Source: Methanobacteriota archaeon (GTDB taxonomy: Archaea > Halobacteriota > Methanomicrobia > Methanomicrobiales > Methanoculleaceae). From it: a stretch of 64,000 nt of DNA. The notes under the pieces were generated by a model. That model searched no databases, was not told the DNA's origin, and saw only the letters and a list, made by a program, of their open reading frames with translations. A program made the position numbers and the translations under genes. Shown piece by piece: positions 15,043 through 23,642 of the stretch. Position 1 is the first letter of the stretch. Each line of letters starts with the position of its first letter. Location: positions 632,025 to 696,024 of the forward strand of contig JAENYE010000001.1 in assembly GCA_016841955.1 (NCBI GenBank). The letters run 5' to 3'.

Positions 15043-15966
15043 ATGGACACCAGTGCCCTACGTGAATTCATCAGGCTCGGCCGGTTCCGCTTTCTCCTCT
15101 CGGGGTTCATCCCGTTCACCGCCGGGGCGCTCCTCGCGTTCCTCCTCGGGGCACGGTTCACCCCGGCGCAGTTCCTCATCGGCTACGCGGCCATGGCGGC
15201 GGCGCACCTCTCCGTCCACTACAGCAACGACTACTTCGACGCCGACGCCGACCGGTTCGTCGAGCCGACGGCGATATCCGGGGGGAGCGGCGTCCTCGCC
15301 ACCAGCCCCGACCTGAAACCCGCCGCGTTCTGGGCGGCCGTCGCCCTGATGGCGGTCTCGGTCCTGATCGGGTACGCCTTCGTGACCGTCTACGCCTACC
15401 CGATCATCTTCCTCGTCTTCGGCATCGCGGGCAACCTGCTGGGCTGGTTCTACACGGCGCCGCCGCTCGCGCTCGCCTACCATAAACTCGGCGAGGTCGC
15501 CAACATGATCACCTTCGGCCTCCTGATGCCGGGCGCGGGCTACTTCGTCGCGATGGGGACGCTCGATGCCGCCTTCTTCGCCTTCGCCCTTCCGCTCTGC
15601 CTCTACGGGCTCGTCTTCATCACGAGCGTCGAGATCCCGGACATGGAGGGTGACTTTGCCGGGGGGAAGCGGACCCTCGTCGTCCGGAAAGGCCGCATCT
15701 TCGGCTTCGGGCTCGCCGCCCTCGCGGCGACCCTTGCGACCGCGGCGCTCACCTTCTTTGCCCTCACCGGCGTCTTTGCCCCCGTGGATTTCCGGCCGGT
15801 GGCGCTGATATCCTTCATCCCGCTCGGGATAGCTCTCTGGGGGTTCTCGAACCGATCTCCCGAACGGGCGCCCGCCCTCCGGTACGCCACCGCGAACATC
15901 ATGGGCTACTTCATCTTCCAGGGGCTCGTCGTCCTCTACTTCGTCCTCGCGGCCTCTCAGGCCTGA
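15043..15966 (+). CDS. UbiA-family prenyltransferase, MenA-like
   Basis: A 307-residue enzyme with eight to nine helices. The first Asp motif is NDYFDADADR, followed by SGGSGVLATSPDL, which matches the GGSGVL block of 1,4-dihydroxy-2-naphthoate prenyltransferases. The second motif is EIPDMEGDFAGGKRTLVVR. All metal-binding aspartates are present. Methanomicrobiales are not known to make menaquinone, so the aromatic acceptor is uncertain. GGAG lies upstream of the ATG. Its 3' end overlaps the converging LEA-type gene by ten bases. Confidence 0.82.
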   Translation: MDTSALREFIRLGRFRFLLSGFIPFTAGALLAFLLGARFTPAQFLIGYAAMAAAHLSVHYSNDYFDADADRFVEPTAISGGSGVLATSPDLKPAAFWAAVALMAVSVLIGYAFVTVYAYPIIFLVFGIAGNLLGWFYTAPPLALAYHKLGEVANMITFGLLMPGAGYFVAMGTLDAAFFAFALPLCLYGLVFITSVEIPDMEGDFAGGKRTLVVRKGRIFGFGLAALAATLATAALTFFALTGVFAPVDFRPVALISFIPLGIALWGFSNRSPERAPALRYATANIMGYFIFQGLVVLYFVLAASQA

Positions 15967-16421
15967 CCGGGTCGCACCTCCACTGTCCGGTCGAAGGGGA
16001 CCTCGAAGGTCGCGACACTGTAGTCGACGACCCCCGAGCCGCTCACCCGGAGCGTGACCGCCCCGTCCTGCAGGCCGCGGAGGAACACCTGCACGAGCCG
16101 CAGGTTATCGACGGTCACCGGGATGGTGACGGGGGTCTCGCCCCCGGGCCGGATTGCAATCCCCTCCTGCTCCCCGTGTGCGAGGAAGACCCATTGCCCG
16201 TCGTCGAAGAAGTAGACGTCGAACGAGACCCGGGCCAGGGTGGCGCCGACGGGATTGGGGTTGTCGACGACGAGCCGGAGCGAGAGGTCGATGCTCCCCG
16301 GGGTGATCTTCTCGACCGCGACCCCGCTGAGGGTGATGGTCGGTTCCTGGAGCGCGGGAACCACACAGCCGGCACTGCAGAGCAGGACGGCGACAAGGAG
16401 GATGACGGCAGGGCGCCACAT
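15957..16421 (-). CDS. Lipoprotein with LEA-type-2 (WHy) domain
   Basis: A 154-residue protein with an N-terminal lipoprotein-like signal, LLVAVLLCSAGC. A single LEA14/WHy beta-sandwich spans about residues 28-150: ITLSGVAVEKITPGSIDLSLRLVVDNPNPVGA is the recognisable N-terminal strand set, with the conserved NPNP turn. Such domains are found on extracytoplasmic proteins of archaea and on stress proteins; the molecular role is unknown. It starts at ATG 16421 on the minus strand, 54 bases after the upstream DUF2341 gene, so the two may be co-transcribed. Confidence 0.8.
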   Translation of the reverse strand: MWRPAVILLVAVLLCSAGCVVPALQEPTITLSGVAVEKITPGSIDLSLRLVVDNPNPVGATLARVSFDVYFFDDGQWVFLAHGEQEGIAIRPGGETPVTIPVTVDNLRLVQVFLRGLQDGAVTLRVSGSGVVDYSVATFEVPFDRTVEVRPGQA

Positions 16422-16475
16422 GCAGGCCCGGTATACCCTGCCGGGATATAGGTCTGCCGCAACCTCCTCTCCCTC

Positions 16476-17549
16476 CTATGCGTCGCCCACGTAGGAGAGC
16501 ACCGGCTCAACGGGGACGTAGTGCCTGACGACGACGTTGTCGGCATAGAAGTGGTGCGCATCACCGGAGTACCACGCGGAAGACCCGATCAGCGCGAAGT
16601 CGTCAAAGACCGTCTCGTTCGGGACCGGCGAGCCGTCGGCGAACCGCAGGGCCGCCTGCCCGAGGTATTCACCGTCCATCCACGCGTGTTCCGTGGCGTT
16701 CGGCGTATCCAGGACGACCTTGATGTGATACCAGGTATCGGTCTCTGCCCGGGCGTCGGCCGAGACGTTTCGGTGGGCGCCGTCGTAGTGCTGCACGGAG
16801 CCGTTCCGGAGGTGGAGGGCATACAGCCGGTCGGTCCCGTTCCAGGCCTGGATGTAGCCTGAACCGCACCACCTCCCGAACTCGCTGACCCGGAAGTCCC
16901 CCTCGATGATCATCGGGCCTGCCGAGATGTTCGCGAGGCATATCCGGTTGTTGCTGAACTCCGGGAGGTCCGGCTCGGAGACGTTGAGATCCCCGGCGTA
17001 TGCACCGTCGCGGACGACGTCGGATTGAATCCCGGCGTTCGAACCGCAGAACGACCAACGCGAGAGATCTCCCCCTTCGTAGTCCTCGAAGAAGAGGAAG
17101 ACGGCGTCGGGGTCGCCTGCGCTCCTGGCCTCCGGGTTGCCGTAGAGCATGGTGACCGCCGTCGCGTTCGCCGGGAGGGCGAGCCAGACGCGGGCGTAGG
17201 AGCCTTCACTGACGTTTGCTATCCAGTAAGGGATGGCGGTCCCGTTCCCGTCCACGAACCGGATGTCGGCGAAGTCCGGCCGCATCCCAGGGAGATGGGT
17301 GGCGTTGAAGGCGACCGCAAGACCGTCGGTGCCGGATGGGTTGCTCACCGATACTGCCTGCCGCCGGGCGAACACCTCGGCCTCCACGGCGGTATCGCCG
17401 TTGCTGGACGACCAGTACAGCGGGGTCACGTCCGCGGGCGTATCCGTAACGAGGACGGCGGCGTGCGGGATGTCTACAGCCGCCCCGGCACCGGTGGCGA
17501 GGAGCAGCGCGACGGCCCCTCCGACGAGAACGATCCAGCCGTTATCCAT
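16476..17549 (-). CDS. Secreted DUF2341 / concanavalin-like protein
   Basis: A 357-residue exported protein with an N-terminal hydrophobic signal (GWIVLVGGAVALLLATGAGA). A DUF2341-type block spans about residues 85-155: FADIRFVDGNGTAIPYWI, then ARVWLALPANATAVTMLYGNPEA. The C-terminal half has a laminin-G/concanavalin-like jelly roll, with WYHIKVVLDTPNATEHAWMDG. About ten N-x-S/T sites suggest glycosylation. Related domains occur in methanogen surface and adhesion proteins, where they may bind glycans. The start is ATG 17549, diverging from the flavoprotein gene. Confidence 0.78.
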   Translation of the reverse strand: MDNGWIVLVGGAVALLLATGAGAAVDIPHAAVLVTDTPADVTPLYWSSSNGDTAVEAEVFARRQAVSVSNPSGTDGLAVAFNATHLPGMRPDFADIRFVDGNGTAIPYWIANVSEGSYARVWLALPANATAVTMLYGNPEARSAGDPDAVFLFFEDYEGGDLSRWSFCGSNAGIQSDVVRDGAYAGDLNVSEPDLPEFSNNRICLANISAGPMIIEGDFRVSEFGRWCGSGYIQAWNGTDRLYALHLRNGSVQHYDGAHRNVSADARAETDTWYHIKVVLDTPNATEHAWMDGEYLGQAALRFADGSPVPNETVFDDFALIGSSAWYSGDAHHFYADNVVVRHYVPVEPVLSYVGDA

Positions 17550-17646
17550 GGTACGGCTCCATGCATCCCGCCCCTATATGCATGTAACGGCCCCCTCACC
17601 CCAACGCTGATGCTCCGTGGGGGAGCACGGTACACCGGTTAGTGCC

Positions 17647-18885
17647 GTGAACGACGCCATCACGATCGCGATCATCGGGGGAGGCCCCGCCGGGCTCTTC
17701 TGCGCCCTGCAGGCGGCGGGGGAGGGACGGAGCGTAATCCTCTTCGAGAGGAAGCCCGCACCGGGTCGAAAACTCCTGGTTGCGGGGTCGGGGCAGTGCA
17801 ACATCACGCACGACGGGGAGATCGCCGGTTTCCTCTCCCGTTACGGCGACCACGGAGCGTTCCTCCGGCCCGCGCTCATGAACTTCACGAACCGGGACCT
17901 CATTGCCTTCTTCACCGAGCGGGGGCTCGGGATGCAAGCCGAGCCCGGCGGGAAGATCTTCCCGGAGACCCGGAGGTCCGCCGACGTCCTCGCTATACTC
18001 CTCGCGGAGTGCGCCGCCCGCGGGGTGGACGTCCGGTGCGGCGAAGCCGTCCTGAACGTCGTCCCCGATGGGGGCGGGTTCCTCGTCCGGACGGAGAAGG
18101 CGACCGTCCGGGCCGCGTTCCTCGTCATCGCCACCGGCGGGGCATCCTACCCCGCCACCGGCTCGACCGGGGACGGCTACGCCTTCGCCCGGGCCCTTGG
18201 GCAGCCGGTCACGGAGGTTGCCCCGGCGCTTGCGCCGGTCTACGTCGAGGATTACCCGTTCGCCGACCTTGCCGGGATATCTTTCGAGAACCTCACCCTC
18301 ACCGTCTACCGGGACGGGAAGCGGGTCGGCCGGCACACCGGCGACCTCCTGCTGACGCACACCGGGCTCTCGGGTCCGGGCATACTTGATCTCTCCCGCT
18401 CCATCCTCCCGGGCGACGTGCTCCGGGTCACGTTCCTCTCCGGGGCGAACCTGGAGGCGGTGCGCAGGCTGGTCGCCGACGCGGTCGCGGTGGGCGGAGC
18501 GCGACAGGTAAAGACCGCCCTCTGCGACCTCGCCCTCCCGGAACGGTTCGTCCGGCGGCTGCTCGACCTCGCCGGGGTCCCGCCTGGGGAGACCTGTGCC
18601 CGGCTCCGGAAGAAGGCCCGGAACGCGCTCGCCGCATCCCTCGCGGAGTTCCCGTTCAAAGTGGTCCGGCTTGGCGGATTCGATGAAGCGATGGTGACGA
18701 GGGGCGGCGTGGCGCTTCGAGGGATCAACCAGAAGACAATGGCGTCAAAGACCGTCCCAGACCTCTACTGTATCGGCGAGGTGCTCGATATCGACGGCGA
18801 TACCGGGGGTTACAACCTCCAGGCCGCGTTCTCCACCGCAGCCCTTGCCGCACGGCATATCGCCGGCCTTCACGCACCCCGGTGA
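17647..18885 (+). CDS. NAD(P)/FAD-dependent oxidoreductase, HI0933/BaiN family
   Basis: A flavoprotein of about 412 residues. The FAD Rossmann motif is IAIIGGGPAGLFCALQAA at the N-terminus, followed by FERKPAPGRKLLVAGSGQCNITH, highly typical of the HI0933 family. ATGGASYPATGSTGDGYAFA marks the second FAD contact, and YCIGEVLDIDGDTGGYNLQAAFSTAALAA closes the fold. Members include bile-acid flavin reductases and uncharacterised aminoacetone-type oxidoreductases; the substrate is unknown. The GTG at 17647 gives the usual short lead before the Rossmann strand. The GTG at 17617 would add ten residues, and neither has a strong ribosome site. Confidence 0.82.
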   Translation: MNDAITIAIIGGGPAGLFCALQAAGEGRSVILFERKPAPGRKLLVAGSGQCNITHDGEIAGFLSRYGDHGAFLRPALMNFTNRDLIAFFTERGLGMQAEPGGKIFPETRRSADVLAILLAECAARGVDVRCGEAVLNVVPDGGGFLVRTEKATVRAAFLVIATGGASYPATGSTGDGYAFARALGQPVTEVAPALAPVYVEDYPFADLAGISFENLTLTVYRDGKRVGRHTGDLLLTHTGLSGPGILDLSRSILPGDVLRVTFLSGANLEAVRRLVADAVAVGGARQVKTALCDLALPERFVRRLLDLAGVPPGETCARLRKKARNALAASLAEFPFKVVRLGGFDEAMVTRGGVALRGINQKTMASKTVPDLYCIGEVLDIDGDTGGYNLQAAFSTAALAARHIAGLHAPR

Positions 18886-19083
18886 CCCCACCGTTCCCCG
18901 GAACTCTTTTTGCACCGCCCCCTTCTCGATCACCGGGGAGACCTATCTCCCTCCTGGTGCGCACCCGGATGCCCTTTCACGATATTACCCCGAAAAATCT
19001 TATATCAACGACGCACGTGGATGCTATCAAAATAGAAGTCCTAATATACCAACGCGAGCATTAAAATATATTGAGACAATAAC

Positions 19084-19641
19084 GTGTTTTGGAGCATTAT
19101 TAACGCGATTCTTCTCCTCTCTGTCCTTATCCCCCAGGGGCACCTGATCTATGACGGTGGAGGGGGCGATCCCGGGCTCAGCGCCGCCCGGAGAACTTCG
19201 GTAGACGAGATCGCCCTTCTTTCCGCATCGCCCCAGGCCCTCCGTGAATCTTCCCGCGACGCACTCATCGACCAGGTGGGCAGGACGACGTTTGCCTGCG
19301 TCGACGGTTCCCCCCGCCTCTTCCCGGTGGGCCTCAACGCGACCCTTGCCCACGGGGTGGGCGACTGCACCGACCTCGCGCTCCTTCGTGCGGAGGTCCT
19401 ACGCCGGAACGGGATCTCCGCCCGGCCGGTCCACGGCCTCATGGTCTGGGATGCGGAGGCGTTCCGCACCGACGCCCTGCACGTGGAGGTCTTCGGGAAG
19501 GGCATTGCCGTCCACGACTGGGTCGAACTCGGCGACGGTCGGACGATGGGCGCCTACGAAGAAATTCCCGGGATCCGGTGCGTCAAAACCGGGAACGGCG
19601 TCTGTTTCCAGCCGGTCTTCGAGATGCTGGGCTACCTCTAA
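19084..19641 (+). CDS. Transglutaminase-like protein with N-terminal membrane anchor
   Basis: A 185-residue protein that begins with a hydrophobic helix (WSIINAILLLSVLIP), so it is probably membrane-anchored or exported. The rest is a small transglutaminase-like papain fold. The Cys is in HGVGDCTDLALLRAEVLRRNG, the His in ALHVEVFG, and the Asp/Asn position in AVHDWVELGDG, so a complete Cys-His-Asp triad is possible. Enzymes of this class cleave or cross-link peptides at the cell surface; the substrate is unknown. The GTG at 19084 is the only start giving the anchor. An AT-rich 198-base region upstream should hold the promoter. Confidence 0.72.
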   Translation: MFWSIINAILLLSVLIPQGHLIYDGGGGDPGLSAARRTSVDEIALLSASPQALRESSRDALIDQVGRTTFACVDGSPRLFPVGLNATLAHGVGDCTDLALLRAEVLRRNGISARPVHGLMVWDAEAFRTDALHVEVFGKGIAVHDWVELGDGRTMGAYEEIPGIRCVKTGNGVCFQPVFEMLGYL

Positions 19642-19697
19642 ACGGCGCCCGGTCCCCGCGTAGGAATGTTCAATACCGGGCGCGTCAAACGAGCCCT

Positions 19698-19973
19698 ATG
19701 AGCTTACTCACAGGGCTCCTCGCTCTGATCCTGGTGGTCATCATTGCGTTTGTCCTCTATAAGGTCGTCAAGAGCGTGACAGGCCTTATCATCAACGCCG
19801 TCGTGGGCGTGATCCTGCTCTGGCTCATCAACCTCCTCGACCTGATGCAACTCGTCGGCCGTCCCGACATCCCGATCAACCTGATCACCGTCCTGATCTG
19901 CGCTATCGGCGGGATCTTCGGCGTCCTGATCACGGTGGTGCTCCACCTCCTCGGAATACCGCTGACGCTCTGA
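19698..19973 (+). CDS. BofA-family membrane protein
   Basis: A 91-residue protein with three hydrophobic segments: LLTGLLALILVVIIAFVLYKVV, GLIINAVVGVILLWLINLL and INLITVLICAIGGIFGVLITVVLHLLGI. The pattern GLxINAVxGxIxLxLxN and the central Gly-rich helix match the archaeal branch of the pro-sigma-K processing inhibitor BofA family. Archaea lack sigma-K, so the role differs from the bacterial namesake. The start is the ATG at 19698. It converges with the flavodoxin gene, separated by seven bases. Confidence 0.82.
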   Translation: MSLLTGLLALILVVIIAFVLYKVVKSVTGLIINAVVGVILLWLINLLDLMQLVGRPDIPINLITVLICAIGGIFGVLITVVLHLLGIPLTL

Positions 19974-19980
19974 GGAGGAC

Positions 19981-20466
19981 CTACGCGGCCGGAGCAGCAA
20001 CCTTCACGATCGTCCGGGCAAACTCATCGATCGCCGGGCCGAACTGCCCGGCATCGACCTCGCTTTCCAGTGTCGTGGCCGACGAGACGAACCGCATCCC
20101 TTTTGCCTCGAGGCTTTTTTTCACGATCGCAACGGCGTTCTCCGCCCCGGAACCTCCCATCTCTACAAGCACCGAGAAGGGTTTTCCCGTGGCATTCGTG
20201 ACCTTCGAGAGATACTCGTTGATGTAGGGCGGGACCTTCTGCGACCAGACGGGGGTTGCGACGACCAGGAAGTCGACGTCGGAAAGATCCGTCTGCACCG
20301 GGCGAATCGCCGCCCGCATCCCGAACATCGCCATCATGCCCTTCCTGAGCATCCCCACCTCGGATACCGGTTCGATCGTTGCAAGCCTGCCGCCGACCTT
20401 TTTCGCGAGCGCCGTCGCCACCTTCTCCGTATGCCCCTGCCAGGAGTAGTACACGATGAGGATCAT
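19981..20466 (-). CDS. Flavodoxin family protein
   Basis: A 161-residue flavodoxin-like domain. The FMN phosphate loop is YYSWQGHTEKVATALAKK, with S-x-x-G-x-T; FLVVATPVWSQKVPPYINEYL and VEMGGSGAENAV are the other FMN-contacting loops. It probably carries one- or two-electron reducing equivalents in the cytoplasm. Among several closely spaced start codons, the ATG at 20466 is preferred because GGAG lies eight bases before it; GTG 20475 would overlap that ribosome site. Confidence 0.85.
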   Translation of the reverse strand: MILIVYYSWQGHTEKVATALAKKVGGRLATIEPVSEVGMLRKGMMAMFGMRAAIRPVQTDLSDVDFLVVATPVWSQKVPPYINEYLSKVTNATGKPFSVLVEMGGSGAENAVAIVKKSLEAKGMRFVSSATTLESEVDAGQFGPAIDEFARTIVKVAAPAA

Positions 20467-20558
20467 CACCATCACTCCGGCGGGTCATACACGCTCCTCC
20501 CATATAGAGACAGCAGGGTGCGGAACCATCATATCCTTCGCGCCGCTACGATCAGGGC

Positions 20559-20738
20559 ATGCATGAGTACGGCCCCGAAATCGTCGGAGAGGTCCGGTTC
20601 GCCCGCCAGGACGGCGGTTACTACGTACAGCTCTACGACCGGGAAGGGACCCCTGTCGGCAGGACCGGGCTCTGGAGGACCGAGGCGAAGGCGAAAGAGG
20701 CGGCCCGGCGGCTCGTGGAGAAGATAGGCGGCGGATGA
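20559..20738 (+). CDS. Small hypothetical protein, 59 aa
   Basis: A compact frame encoding MHEYGPEIVGEVRF, then DGGYYVQLYDREGTPVG and a terminal amphipathic helix, TEAKAKEAARRLVEK. The beta-beta-beta-alpha pattern resembles single-domain YegP/DUF1508-like proteins, but the match is weak. Codon use fits the local high-GC third-position bias, and the frame stops three bases before the end of the converging panE gene. No strong ribosome site is seen. Confidence 0.5.
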   Translation: MHEYGPEIVGEVRFARQDGGYYVQLYDREGTPVGRTGLWRTEAKAKEAARRLVEKIGGG

Positions 20739-20741
20739 GCG

Positions 20742-21689
20742 TCACGGTCTGTCCGGGTGCGCCTCCGCGTAGCGGACGAGGCCGGCGATGCACCGGTTGT
20801 GAGGCGTCGCGATGCCGTGGCGCTCCCCGAGGCGCGCGATATACCCGTTGAGAAGGTCGATCTCCGTCCGGCGGCCCCGCCGGAGGTCGTAGTACATGGA
20901 GGGGTAGACCGCGGCGAAGTCGGGCACCTGCACCGTAAAGAGGTGGGCAAGGTAGTCGTCGGCGGTCGCCCAGGGGAGCCGCACCCCTTCGGCGCCGGCG
21001 ACGGCGAAGGTCTCGCGGATGAGGGCGGCGACGGTCTCCCGGATCTCTCCGTCGGCGGCGACCCCGACCGGGGCCCGGAGGAGGGCGCAGATCGGGTTCA
21101 CCGCGATGTTGAGGAGGGCTTTCGCCCACTTCCCGGAGCGGATATCGCTGTCGGCCTCGACCGGGATGCCGGCGGACCGGATGACGCCGATCAATCGGTC
21201 GAGTGCCGCGGCGCTACCGTCGCCGGACCAGACCCCGAGGTGCATCGGGGCGCTCTCGCTCAGGACCCGGACGTGTCCCGGGCCCACGACCGAGAAGTTC
21301 GTCGTCACGGTCCCGCCGATGACGATATCGGTGTAGCGGGCGATGACCTCCTCGTTCCCGATGCCGTTCTGGAGGCTTGCCACCGGCCGGCCCTGGATCA
21401 CTCCGGCGTACTCCTCGCAGATTGCCCGGGTATCGGTGCCCTTTGCAGTGACGATGACGAAGTCGACCGCAGGCGGGACCTCTCCCGATCCTGTGACGCA
21501 ACCAATCCCGTCGACGGTGCCGGTTCCCCAGACCCCTTCCATTACGAGGCCCCGCTCCCGGATCGCGCCGGCATGCACCGGGCGGCAGGCCGCATAGACC
21601 GTTGCGACGCTGCGAAGCTTCCCGGCGAGCGAGAGGCCGACCGCCCCTGCGCCGAGGATCAGGATGACCGGACGTTGCAGTGATTCCAT
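20742..21689 (-). CDS. panE: 2-dehydropantoate 2-reductase (ketopantoate reductase)
   Basis: A 315-residue NAD(P)-dependent reductase that makes pantoate for coenzyme A. The N-terminal Rossmann motif is ILILGAGAVGLSLAGKL. SLQNGIGNEEVI is the family block with the conserved Asn, and SGKWAKALLNIAVNPICALL carries the catalytic Lys and Asn. The C-terminal helical domain ends with the usual TEIDLLNGYIARLGERHG segment, which contacts substrate and cofactor. Length matches ApbA/PanE. It starts at ATG 21689 and is divergent from the ATP-cone gene. Confidence 0.88.
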   Translation of the reverse strand: MESLQRPVILILGAGAVGLSLAGKLRSVATVYAACRPVHAGAIRERGLVMEGVWGTGTVDGIGCVTGSGEVPPAVDFVIVTAKGTDTRAICEEYAGVIQGRPVASLQNGIGNEEVIARYTDIVIGGTVTTNFSVVGPGHVRVLSESAPMHLGVWSGDGSAAALDRLIGVIRSAGIPVEADSDIRSGKWAKALLNIAVNPICALLRAPVGVAADGEIRETVAALIRETFAVAGAEGVRLPWATADDYLAHLFTVQVPDFAAVYPSMYYDLRRGRRTEIDLLNGYIARLGERHGIATPHNRCIAGLVRYAEAHPDRP

Positions 21690-21825
21690 CTGCTCGTAGC
21701 CCCTGTTGGGGCTGGAAGGTGATAACGATGTAGCATCACGGTGGACGTTGCAAGCCCGGGGCCCGGAGCGCCCGGGAACCCGATGGCGAACGCTTTTCGT
21801 CCCGGGTGCCGAGCTACCCTACCGG

Positions 21826-22656
21826 ATGAAATACGTCACGAAGGCCGACGGCACCCGGCAACCGTTCGACCGGGGGAAGGTGCGGCGGACGCTCCGGAAC
21901 ATGGGCCTCGGTGCGGAGGATGCCGACCGGATCGCCGGCGAGATCGAGGATTCGGTGCCGGACGGGGTGAAGACCGTAGCGGTCCTCCGGATGATCCGCA
22001 CCCGGGCCCGGGCAGTCCGCCCCGCCGTTGCGCACCGGACCAACCTGAGGAGAGCGCTCGCCCTCCTCCGCTCCAAACCGGATTTCGAGGAGTTCGTGCG
22101 GGTCCTCCTCCGGGAGCACGGCTACCGGGTGGAGACCGGATGCGTCCTCGCCGGGCGGTGCGGGGAGCACGAGGTGGACGCCATCGCGCAAAAAGACGGC
22201 ACCACCGTCTTTGTTGAGGTGAAGCACCACGCGACACACCACCGGGTGACCGGCCTCGACGAAGGGCGGATCGCAAGGGCGATCGTCGAGGACCTCCAGG
22301 AGGGGTTCCGGTCCGGGAGGTGCACCGTCTCGATCGACGGGGCCCTGATCGTCTGCAACACCAAACTCTCGGAACACGCGAAACGCTACGCGACCTGCAG
22401 GGGGATCGGGCATATCGGGTGGGACTACCCGGAGGGACAGAACCTCCGGACGATGATCGAGGGGACGCAGTCCTACCCGGTCACCATCGTTACCGGGGTG
22501 AGCCCGTCGGTCTCGGCCCGGCTGGCCGCTGCCGGGGTCGTCACGGCAAAGCAGGTCGCCTACGGCGACGCCGCGGCCATCGCCCGGGACGCAGGCATCC
22601 CCCTTCGTGAGGTGCTGCTGATCGCCGGCCGGGCGCGTGCGGTCCTGGAACCGTGA
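21826..22656 (+). CDS. ATP-cone domain fused to Mrr-like restriction endonuclease domain
   Basis: A 276-residue three-part protein. Residues 1-80 form an ATP-cone nucleotide-sensing domain (MKYVTKADGTRQPFDRGKVRR). Residues 85-200 form a PD-(D/E)xK nuclease of the Mrr_cat type: HEVDAIAQKDGTTVFVEVKHH, with likely catalytic Asp118, Glu131 and Lys133. Residues 225-276 hold two helix-hairpin-helix-like repeats (LAAAGVVTAKQVA, DAGIPLREVLLIAG) suited to DNA binding. This layout suggests a nucleotide-gated DNA nuclease; the target and role are unknown, and no methylase is nearby. The start is ATG 21826, where the ATP cone begins; there may be almost no leader. Confidence 0.82.
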   Translation: MKYVTKADGTRQPFDRGKVRRTLRNMGLGAEDADRIAGEIEDSVPDGVKTVAVLRMIRTRARAVRPAVAHRTNLRRALALLRSKPDFEEFVRVLLREHGYRVETGCVLAGRCGEHEVDAIAQKDGTTVFVEVKHHATHHRVTGLDEGRIARAIVEDLQEGFRSGRCTVSIDGALIVCNTKLSEHAKRYATCRGIGHIGWDYPEGQNLRTMIEGTQSYPVTIVTGVSPSVSARLAAAGVVTAKQVAYGDAAAIARDAGIPLREVLLIAGRARAVLEP

Positions 22657-22663
22657 GCGATCT

Positions 22664-23584
22664 TCAGGCAGACCCGCCGATGGTCCGGAGCTGTTCTTCG
22701 GTCGGGTTGATGAGGACGATCTCGGGCCGGCAGTTGAACCGGAGGTCCAATCCTGCAACGCTCGCGCTGCAGACCCCGCGGGAGATGTAGGTCGGTGTCC
22801 CGTTCGTCTCGAACATACCCGCAAGCTCGACGACGCCGAGGCTGTTTAACTGCGCAATAACCGGGAAGAGGAACTGGCCGCCGTGGGTATGGCCGGCGAG
22901 GATCAGGTCGGCGTCCCAGTCGGCCCTGCAGGAGGGTTCGTGGATGAGGTAGACGGTGAATGCGTCCGTCGCCGGCACGTCGGGCGGGTCCGCCATCCCG
23001 GCCCACCCATCGTCGACGCCGACGATGACGATCTCTTCGTTCCCGACGGGGACCCGGGCAGGGTCGTTGCGGAGGACGTGCACCCCGTTCTCCTCCAGCG
23101 CCGCGGTGAGATCGTCGGCAAATGCGGTATCGGCGGAACCGTCGTTTAAGGCGGAGACGTCGTATCCGGCGGCGGTGACGTCGGTTGAGGTCTGGACGGC
23201 AAGCGTCCTCTCGATACCCGTCCGGCCGTCGGTCCCCACCCGGTAATCGTGGTTCCCGAGCACGGCGTAAGCCGGTGCGTCGAGTGACCGCCACACCTCC
23301 TGGGAGGCGAAGTCCGGCTCCTCGCCGGTGACGAAGTCGCCGCCTATCAGGACGAGCGAGGGGTTTAAGCGGTTGACTTCGGAGATCACCTCCCGGACGT
23401 GGTCGATGTTGGATGCCCTGACATGGGGGTCGGTGATATAGACGACACCTTCGGGTGCCCCGTCGATCTCGAGGACGGTCACCTCGACGGCCCGTCCCTC
23501 CCAGGCCATGTAGCCGGTCATGGAAGGGAGCAGGATGAGCATGAATAACGCCAGATGCCGTGTGCTTGGAGCCTTCAGGTTCAC
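22664..23584 (-). CDS. Membrane-anchored metallophosphoesterase
   Basis: A 306-residue protein with an N-terminal helix (HLALFMLILLPSMTGYMAW). A calcineurin-like phosphoesterase domain follows, with motifs TDPHV, GGDFV, GNHDYR and AGHTHGGQ. The first motif is TDPHV rather than the usual SDxH; all other metal ligands are present. Members of the YkuE/YaeI subgroup are extracytoplasmic and may act on lipids such as UDP-diacylglucosamine analogues; the archaeal substrate is unknown. The GTG at 23584 is chosen: the TATA-like tract at 23603-23615 puts the transcript start almost exactly there, so the mRNA may be leaderless. Confidence 0.82.
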   Translation of the reverse strand: MNLKAPSTRHLALFMLILLPSMTGYMAWEGRAVEVTVLEIDGAPEGVVYITDPHVRASNIDHVREVISEVNRLNPSLVLIGGDFVTGEEPDFASQEVWRSLDAPAYAVLGNHDYRVGTDGRTGIERTLAVQTSTDVTAAGYDVSALNDGSADTAFADDLTAALEENGVHVLRNDPARVPVGNEEIVIVGVDDGWAGMADPPDVPATDAFTVYLIHEPSCRADWDADLILAGHTHGGQFLFPVIAQLNSLGVVELAGMFETNGTPTYISRGVCSASVAGLDLRFNCRPEIVLINPTEEQLRTIGGSA

Positions 23585-23642
23585 TGCATTTTATTCGATC
23601 TTCAAAATATAAATACGATCCGCAGGATCGGGGCCGGGCGAG

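Noticed and set aside
17617-17646. Longer N-terminus for the HI0933-type flavoprotein from GTG 17617
   Set aside because: It adds ten residues before the Rossmann strand without a better ribosome site; kept only as an alternative.
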